The notes under the pieces are model-generated. The model searched no databases, had not been told where the DNA came from, and saw nothing but the letters and a program-made list of their open reading frames with translations. This document shows positions 57,597 through 64,000 of a DNA stretch of 64,000 nt, piece after piece. A program made the translations under genes and the position numbers. The stretch's first letter is position 1; every line of letters starts with the position of its first letter. Source of the DNA: Falsiroseomonas oleicola (lineage in GTDB: Bacteria; Pseudomonadota; Alphaproteobacteria; Acetobacterales; Acetobacteraceae); the NCBI RefSeq assembly GCF_019029495.1, contig NZ_JAERQM010000001.1, positions 806,001 to 870,000 on the forward strand. Direction: 5' to 3'.

Positions 57597-59201
57597 TCAC
57601 CGCGAAAAATGCGCTTTTGCGTCGTACAGGGTCTCGATGGTGATGGTGCCGATGCCACGTTCCTGCGCGAAGCGTTCGGTGTTGCGCCGGGCCTTGCCGC
57701 GGACGAAGAAGGGAATCTTCTTCAGCTCCTTCTCCGCGTCATGGCCCCAGCTCAGGGAAAGGGCGCCCGCGGCGGAGTGGGGAGTCTCCGCCGCGGGCAC
57801 GGGCATGGGCTGCGCGGCGGGCGCGGCCTCTCTGCCCGACTGTGACGGGGCGCCCAGGTCCTTCTTGGAACCATGACCAAGATGACTGGGCTGCACGCCG
57901 TCGTTGAACTCGAAATCCTCGCGGAACATGCCGAGCAGATGTTCCTCCAGGCCCATCATCAGCGGATGGACCCAGGTGTCGAACAGCACGTTCGCGCCCT
58001 CGATTCCCATCTGCGGCGAATGCCGCGCCGGGAAGTCCTGCACATGCACCGGCGCGGAGATCACCGTGCAGGGAATGCCAAGCCGCTTGGCCACATGGCG
58101 TTCCATCTGCGTGCCCAGCACCAGTTCCGGCTGAAGCGACGCGATCTGCGCCTCGACCTCGAGGTAGTCATCGGTGATCAGCGGTTCCACGCCATGCAGC
58201 GCGGCGGCGGCGCGGATTTCGCGGCCGAATTCGCGCGAATAGCTGCCGAGGCCGACGACGTTGAAGCCCATCTCCTCCTGCGCCACGCGCGCTGCGGCGA
58301 TGGCATGGGTCGCGTCACCGAAGATGAAGACGCGCTTGCCGGTCAGGTAGGTGCTGTCGACGGAGCGAGAGTACCAGGGCAGGCGCAGCGCGCCTTCCGC
58401 CGTGGTGGCCGGCACGCCCGCGAGCTTCGCCACTTCCTGCACGAAGTCGCGCGTGGCACCGACTCCGATCGGCACCACCGTGGTGCAGGGCTGGCCGAAG
58501 CTGCGGCGCAACCAGGCGGCCGCCTGCCCGGCCACTTCGGGGTAGAGCACCACGTTGAAATCGGCCTCGCCCAGCGTGGCGAGATCCGCCGGCGTCGCGC
58601 CCATCGGCGCGATCACATGTGTCTCGATACCGAGGGCCGCCAACAGCCGCTCCACCTCCGGCACATCGTCACGATGGCGGAAGCCGAGCGCGGTGGGGCC
58701 GAGGATATTGCAGCGCGGCGTCGCGCCTTTGGCGCGCACCGTGCCGGGCTTCGGCACATGCGGGCCGGCGCAGGCGCGGACCAGCTGGTAGAAGGTTTCG
58801 GACGCGCCCCAGTTTTCCTTGCGCTGATAGGCGGGCAGTTCCAGCGGCACCACGGGAATCGGCAGCCCCAGGGTTTTCGCAAGGCCCCCCGGATCGTCCT
58901 GGATCAACTCCGCCGTGCAGCTCGCGCCCACCAGCATCGCCTGCGGCCGGAACCGCTCATAGGCATCGAGCACGGATTCGCGGAACAGGTTCGCCGTGTC
59001 GCCGCCCAGGTCGCGTGCCTGGAAGGTGGTGTAGGTGACGGGCGGACGCTTGGCGCGCCGCTCGATCATGGTGAACAGCAGGTCGGCATAGGTATCGCCC
59101 TGCGGCGCGTGCAGCACGTAGTGCACACCGTCCATCGCGGTGGCGACGCGCATCGCCCCGATATGCGGCGGCCCCTCATAGGTCCAGAGTGCGAGCTGCA
59201 T
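57597..59201 (-). CDS. bchB: Light-independent protochlorophyllide reductase subunit B
   Basis: The 534-residue protein starts [20 protein letters not shown] and has [50 protein letters not shown] and a long Ala/Pro-rich linker before the C-terminal [18 protein letters not shown] (PCP-red) domain. It is the catalytic partner of BchN. Start 59201 follows bchN by 4 bases. Confidence 0.96.
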   Translation of the reverse strand: MQLALWTYEGPPHIGAMRVATAMDGVHYVLHAPQGDTYADLLFTMIERRAKRPPVTYTTFQARDLGGDTANLFRESVLDAYERFRPQAMLVGASCTAELIQDDPGGLAKTLGLPIPVVPLELPAYQRKENWGASETFYQLVRACAGPHVPKPGTVRAKGATPRCNILGPTALGFRHRDDVPEVERLLAALGIETHVIAPMGATPADLATLGEADFNVVLYPEVAGQAAAWLRRSFGQPCTTVVPIGVGATRDFVQEVAKLAGVPATTAEGALRLPWYSRSVDSTYLTGKRVFIFGDATHAIAAARVAQEEMGFNVVGLGSYSREFGREIRAAAALHGVEPLITDDYLEVEAQIASLQPELVLGTQMERHVAKRLGIPCTVISAPVHVQDFPARHSPQMGIEGANVLFDTWVHPLMMGLEEHLLGMFREDFEFNDGVQPSHLGHGSKKDLGAPSQSGREAAPAAQPMPVPAAETPHSAAGALSLSWGHDAEKELKKIPFFVRGKARRNTERFAQERGIGTITIETLYDAKAHFSR

Positions 59202-59205
59202 GGCG

Positions 59206-61061
<1,856 letters not shown>

Positions 61062-61078
61062 GGCTTGACAACCCTCCG

Positions 61079-61195
61079 TCAAAGGCGGTCCGCTGTCGAC
61101 ACAAGGCTGTCGAAGCCCCTGGCCGACAGCCCGCGATGGGGGAAGCATTCGAGAAATCCGCGCTCCATGGCCGTTTCGGCCCTTCCGTTGCGCAT
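61079..61195 (-). CDS. Possible small leader protein upstream of bchF
   Basis: A 38-codon frame (MRNGRAETAMERGFLECF to the end STADRL) starts at an ATG with GGGGGAG six bases upstream. It lies between the likely promoter and bchF, and its TGA overlaps the region just before the bchF ribosome site, with 17 bases to the bchF ATG. Translation could be coupled to bchF. Inside it, CTGTCG (61107-61112) and CGACAG (61124-61129) can pair. I do not recognise a family, and it could be chance. Confidence 0.35.
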   Translation of the reverse strand: MRNGRAETAMERGFLECFPHRGLSARGFDSLVSTADRL

Positions 61196-61229
61196 CGTTT
61201 TCTCCCCCACACCGCGTCTGTTCAGGGAG

Positions 61230-61257
61230 GCTAGAGGCCGGCGGCTCTGAGTGTCAA
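61230..61257 (-). promoter_or_regulatory. Likely bchF superoperon sigma-70 promoter
   Basis: Minus-strand TTGACA (61257-61252) is followed after 16 bases by TCTAGC (61235-61230). The -35 box overlaps a near-consensus PpsR half-site, so repressor binding would block it. Confidence 0.45.
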
Positions 61258-61285
61258 GCACGATTGACGTAAATCAAGATTGACA
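61252..61285. promoter_or_regulatory. Two near-consensus PpsR sites between bchF and aerR
   Basis: TGT-N12-ACG (61252-61269) and CGT-N12-ACA (61268-61285) each match five of six consensus bases and overlap by two bases. They flank the FNR-type box. Confidence 0.5.
61264..61277. promoter_or_regulatory. FNR/FixK-type box between bchF and aerR
   Basis: TTGAC-GTAA-ATCAA fits the TTGAY-N4-ATCAA consensus for FnrL/FixK. It lies 51 bases before the aerR ATG and overlaps both near-consensus PpsR sites, suggesting oxygen control of the bchF run and/or aerR. Confidence 0.6.
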
Positions 61286-61327
61286 TTCCGGCGCCCCGGG
61301 GCTCAACTGCAATGACCGGAGGGGGCG

Positions 61328-62269
61328 ATGTCCGCTAAGCCAATGTTGGCCACATCTCACATGGCGGAATGCGCCACAGCGAAGCAGGAGGCGACCTCCG
61401 CCCCGCTCGCGGCGCGTGAAACCGCCAGCGGTGAGCGCCGAGGCGGCTCCCGCGCCCCCCCGCCCACCAGCCCCGCCCGCGCCGAACGGCGCCGCGTCGC
61501 GCTGCTGGCGCGGACGCTGGAGATGGACGTGATTCCGCGCCTGGTCCTGGCGCGCCGCGAAGCCAATACCCCCGCCTATATCGACAGCCCCGCCGCGAGC
61601 ATGCCGCGTGAGGAGGATGTCTCGATCCTCGCCGGCCTGACCATGCAGGGCGATCTTGGCGGCGCGCTGGCCTATGTCAGCGGCCTGGCAGCGCGGGGCA
61701 TGAAGCTGGAGCGCATCTATCTGGACCTGCTGGCCCCGGTCGCGCGGCGACTCGGTGAGTTCTGGGAACAGGATCGCTGCGATTTCACCGCGGTGACGAT
61801 CGGCCTGTGCTGCCTGCAACAGGTGGTGCTGGAGAACAGCGCCTCCTTCCAGCCGCGACTCGGCCGTGCCGATGCGGATCGGCGGGTGCTGCTGGCCCCG
61901 GTTCCGGGCGAACAGCACAGCTTCGGCCTGCTCATGGTCGGCGAGTTCTTTCGCCGACAGGGGTGGGAGGTGGTGTCGGGCACCGGCGGCACCTCGAAGG
62001 AACTGGCGGCGATGGTCCGCCGGCAGTGGTTCGCCGCCATTGGCCTGTCGGTGGCGGGGGAGGAGCGGCTGGAAGTGCTGGCGGGCACCATCCGGGATGT
62101 CCGGCGGGCGTCGCGCAATCCGCAGATCGGGGTGCTCGTCGGCGGACGGGTGTTCAATGAAAGGCCGGAACTCGCCGCCCTCGTGGGCGCGGATGCGACG
62201 GCCTCGGATGGTCATCAGGCCGCGCTGAAGGCGGAAACCCTTCTGGCGCTGCTGATGCGGGAAGCCTAA
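61328..62269 (+). CDS. aerR: Cobalamin-binding antirepressor AerR/PpaA
   Basis: The 313-residue protein has a low-complexity N-terminus (1-95), then a four-helix B12-cap-like part with LAPVARRLGEFWEQDRCDF, and a B12-binding Rossmann fold with GEQHSFGLLMVGEFFRRQGWEV, where His197 is the likely cobalt ligand, plus FAAIGLSV and IGVLVGGRVF. AerR/PpaA binds PpsR/CrtJ and modulates repression with light and vitamin B12. GGAGGGGG precedes the ATG. The gene is next to ppsR as in related clusters. Confidence 0.9.
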   Translation: MSAKPMLATSHMAECATAKQEATSAPLAARETASGERRGGSRAPPPTSPARAERRRVALLARTLEMDVIPRLVLARREANTPAYIDSPAASMPREEDVSILAGLTMQGDLGGALAYVSGLAARGMKLERIYLDLLAPVARRLGEFWEQDRCDFTAVTIGLCCLQQVVLENSASFQPRLGRADADRRVLLAPVPGEQHSFGLLMVGEFFRRQGWEVVSGTGGTSKELAAMVRRQWFAAIGLSVAGEERLEVLAGTIRDVRRASRNPQIGVLVGGRVFNERPELAALVGADATASDGHQAALKAETLLALLMREA

Positions 62270-62270
62270 T

Positions 62271-62318
62271 CCGGGGGCCGCCCCGGCTGGATTGTCCGGG
62301 GCCACCCCGGCTGAATTG
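62271..62318 (+). terminator. Tandem hairpin repeat between aerR and ppsR
   Basis: Two near-identical units (62271-62294 and 62296-62318) each contain CCGGGG pairing with CCCCGG, followed by CTG(G/A)ATTG. They start two bases after the aerR stop. There is no U-tract; they may partly stop or process aerR message before ppsR. Confidence 0.5.
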
Positions 62319-62388
62319 AGTGTGCGGCAGTGACGTTCAGGAGGCTCGGCTGGGGAGGGGACCCTTGGGATGAAGGACGCTGTGTTCC

Positions 62389-63804
62389 GTGAAGACCTTC
62401 GCTACACCAAGGACGTCGCTTGGCCCCCTCGACGCGGATGCGGCGGCAGGGCTCATCGCCGCCGCTGCGGATATCGCGCTCGTGCTTGACGAGGCCGGCA
62501 TCATCCGCGACCTGGCCTTCAGCCATGCCGAACTGGCCCGGGAGTTCGAGGGGCCGGAGGCCTGGCTCGGCCGCCCCTGGATCGACACGGTCGCCCGGGA
62601 CAGCCGCCCAAAGGTGGAGGCGCTGCTGCTCCTCGATCCGCCGGCGGACCAGGCCCGCTGGCGTCATGTGAACCAGCTTTCCGCGCGTGGCATCTCCGTT
62701 CCGCTGCTCTGTTCCAGCGCGCCGCTGGGCACGGCCGGGCGCCGTGTGGTGTTCGGACGCGACCTGCGGCCCCTGTCGCAATTGCAGCAGCGCCTGGTGG
62801 AGGTGCAGCAATCCATGGAGCGGGACTATTCCCGCCTGCGCCAGGCGGAAACCCGCTACCGCCTGCTGTTCCAGATGTCGGTCGATCCGGTGCTGATCCT
62901 GGATGCCGAGCAGCAGCGAATCCTGGAATCGAATCCCGCCGCGCAGCGGCTGTTCGGCCGCGGCGCCAGGCGCAGCCCGGGCCGCATGCTCAGCGAACTG
63001 TTCGACCCCACCGGCCGCGCCGCCGTGCAGGCGCTGCTGACCACGGTGCGCAACGCCGGGCGCGCCGATGACGTCACCGCCCATCTGGCCGAGGGTGGGG
63101 AGGCGGTGCTGGTTTCCGCCTCCACCTTCCGGCAGGAGGGTGGGCTGCTGTACCTGCTGCGGCTGACGGCCCCCGGCACCACCGCGCCCAGCCTGCCGGA
63201 TGCCCAGGACAAGCAGTTGAAGGTGATCGAAGTGGCCCCGGATGGCTTCGTCGTCACCGATTCCGGCGCGCAGATCCTGACCGCCAATGCCGCCTTCCTC
63301 GACATGGCGCAGCTGACCAGCGAGGAGCAGGCGCGCGGCGCCTCGCTCGACCGCTGGATCGGCCATCAGGGCGTGGAGCTGGAGGTGTTGCTCTCCAATC
63401 TCCGCAACCGCGGCGCCGTGCGGCTCTATGTCACCACCTTGCAGGGCGAGATGGGCGGGCAGGTGGAGGTGGAGATTTCCGCCGTCTCCGTGATGAATGG
63501 CGGGCAGCCCTGTTTCGGCTTCCAGATCCGCGACATCGGCCCCCGTTCGCGCCCCGCCGCCCGCGCCGCGGAAGGCGCCACGCGCTCCGTCGAACAGCTC
63601 ACCGAACTCATCGGCCGGGTGCCGCTGAAGGATCTGGTGCGGGAGGCGACCGATGCCATCGAGCGTCTGTGCATCGAGGCGGCGCTGGAACTGACCGGCG
63701 ACAACCGCGCCTCGGCGGCGGAGATGCTCGGGCTGAGCCGGCAGAGCCTCTACGTGAAGCTGCGCCGCTATGGCCTCGGCGACCTCGACGAGCAGCAGGG
63801 ATAG
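62389..63804 (+). CDS. ppsR: Photosynthesis repressor PpsR/CrtJ
   Basis: The 471-residue regulator has an N-terminal PAS-like domain (15-125), a glutamine-rich helix (130-150), two further PAS domains (about 155-265 and 280-385) and a FIS-type helix-turn-helix at about 439-463 (RASAAEMLGLSRQSLYVKL). It represses bch, crt and puf genes through TGT-N12-ACA. Cys428 beside the DNA-binding domain matches the conserved CrtJ/PpsR cysteine, but the other redox cysteine near residue 250 is absent. The GTG start at 62389 is uncertain; an ATG at 62370 with a better ribosome site is out of frame. Confidence 0.92.
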   Translation: MKTFATPRTSLGPLDADAAAGLIAAAADIALVLDEAGIIRDLAFSHAELAREFEGPEAWLGRPWIDTVARDSRPKVEALLLLDPPADQARWRHVNQLSARGISVPLLCSSAPLGTAGRRVVFGRDLRPLSQLQQRLVEVQQSMERDYSRLRQAETRYRLLFQMSVDPVLILDAEQQRILESNPAAQRLFGRGARRSPGRMLSELFDPTGRAAVQALLTTVRNAGRADDVTAHLAEGGEAVLVSASTFRQEGGLLYLLRLTAPGTTAPSLPDAQDKQLKVIEVAPDGFVVTDSGAQILTANAAFLDMAQLTSEEQARGASLDRWIGHQGVELEVLLSNLRNRGAVRLYVTTLQGEMGGQVEVEISAVSVMNGGQPCFGFQIRDIGPRSRPAARAAEGATRSVEQLTELIGRVPLKDLVREATDAIERLCIEAALELTGDNRASAAEMLGLSRQSLYVKLRRYGLGDLDEQQG

Positions 63805-63810
63805 GCAGGC

Positions 63811-64000
63811 ATGACGAATCCGGTGACCAGTCTCGGCCTCTCCACGCCCCGGCTTCAGCCGGCGGCGGTGCTGGAGCTGTTGAAGCCGGTCACCTGGTTC
63901 CCGCCGATGTGGGCCTTTGGCTGCGGCGTTGCGGCCTCCGGCGCCAATGTGCTGGAGCATTTCCCGCTGATCGCGCTGGGCGTGCTGCTCACCGGCCCCA
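63811..64000 (+). CDS. bchG: Bacteriochlorophyll a synthase BchG, N-terminal part, cut by the window edge
   Basis: The frame from the ATG at 63811 encodes LQPAAVLELLKPVTWFPPMWAFG and GCGVAASGAN, the conserved start of BchG/ChlG prenyltransferases, then the first membrane helix. BchG attaches the prenyl tail to bacteriochlorophyllide. Only 63 residues are visible. It begins 6 bases after the ppsR stop, so it is probably co-transcribed, and bchP usually follows outside the window. Confidence 0.9.
   Translation, partial: MTNPVTSLGLSTPRLQPAAVLELLKPVTWFPPMWAFGCGVAASGANVLEHFPLIALGVLLTGP

Noticed and set aside
61107-61129. CTGTCG...CGACAG as a PpsR site
   Set aside because: The TGT and ACA are 15 bases apart, not 12; it is a simple dyad inside the small frame before bchF.

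Overview
The window reads as high-GC alphaproteobacterial DNA from a bacteriochlorophyll-a-containing purple bacterium. An aerobic anoxygenic phototroph of the Acetobacteraceae (Roseomonas/Acidiphilium type) is my best guess. Two thirds of it is a photosynthesis gene cluster with a type-2 reaction centre (pufL, pufM, puhA), LH1 (pufB, pufA), a tetraheme pufC, the O2-dependent cyclase acsF and the regulators aerR/ppaA and ppsR. No bchE is present here. The family-level placement is inference; the phototrophy itself is shown directly by the genes.

Layout. (1) 1-4204: the N-terminal part of an acyl-CoA synthetase (NDP-forming) gene cut by the window edge, a small membrane protein, a NeuD/PglD-type acyltransferase, a lipoprotein transglycosylase with a SPOR domain, and a glycine-zipper lipoprotein. 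(2) 4243-21984: a surface-polysaccharide locus. It has an ABC-2 exporter pair, four glycosyltransferase genes (two of them double-domain), three NAD-dependent sugar epimerase/reductase genes, a sugar C-methyltransferase, two further methyltransferases, and a set matching GDP-D-glycero-D-manno-heptose synthesis: gmhA, an hddC-gmhB fusion and hddA. (3) 21981-25295: a border zone with a translationally coupled P450/ATP-grasp pair, divergent from a DUF2306-like membrane protein and crtD across a cluster of TGTCA half-sites. (4) 25295-63811+: the photosynthesis cluster.

Within the cluster, the minus-strand run crtE-crtF-bchC-bchX-bchY-bchZ-pufB-pufA-pufL-pufM-pufC is followed by yqaA-like, crtI and a DUF4189 fragment. 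A second minus-strand run covers about 20 kb: bchF-bchN-bchB-bchH-bchL-bchM-lhaA-puhA-puhB-puhC-orf110-acsF-puhE-hemA-bchI-bchD-bchO-crtB. Most of its junctions overlap by one or four bases, so it looks like one superoperon driven from the bchF/aerR divergent region. The plus strand carries a DUF2189 membrane protein, crtD, aerR, ppsR and the start of bchG.

How it works together. hemA makes 5-aminolevulinate, and BchHDI, BchM, AcsF, BchNBL, BchF, BchXYZ, BchC and BchG carry the pathway to bacteriochlorophyll a. CrtE, CrtB, CrtI, CrtD and CrtF make an acyclic methoxylated carotenoid. Puf and Puh proteins form and assemble the RC-LH1 core. Control is visible as exact TGT-N12-ACA (PpsR/CrtJ) sites upstream of bchC and between crtE and the DUF2189 gene, and as an FNR/FixK-type box between two near-consensus PpsR sites at bchF/aerR. 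crtC, bchP, bchJ, bchE, idi and puc genes are not seen inside the window. No tRNA, rRNA, CRISPR array or insertion sequence was recognised.
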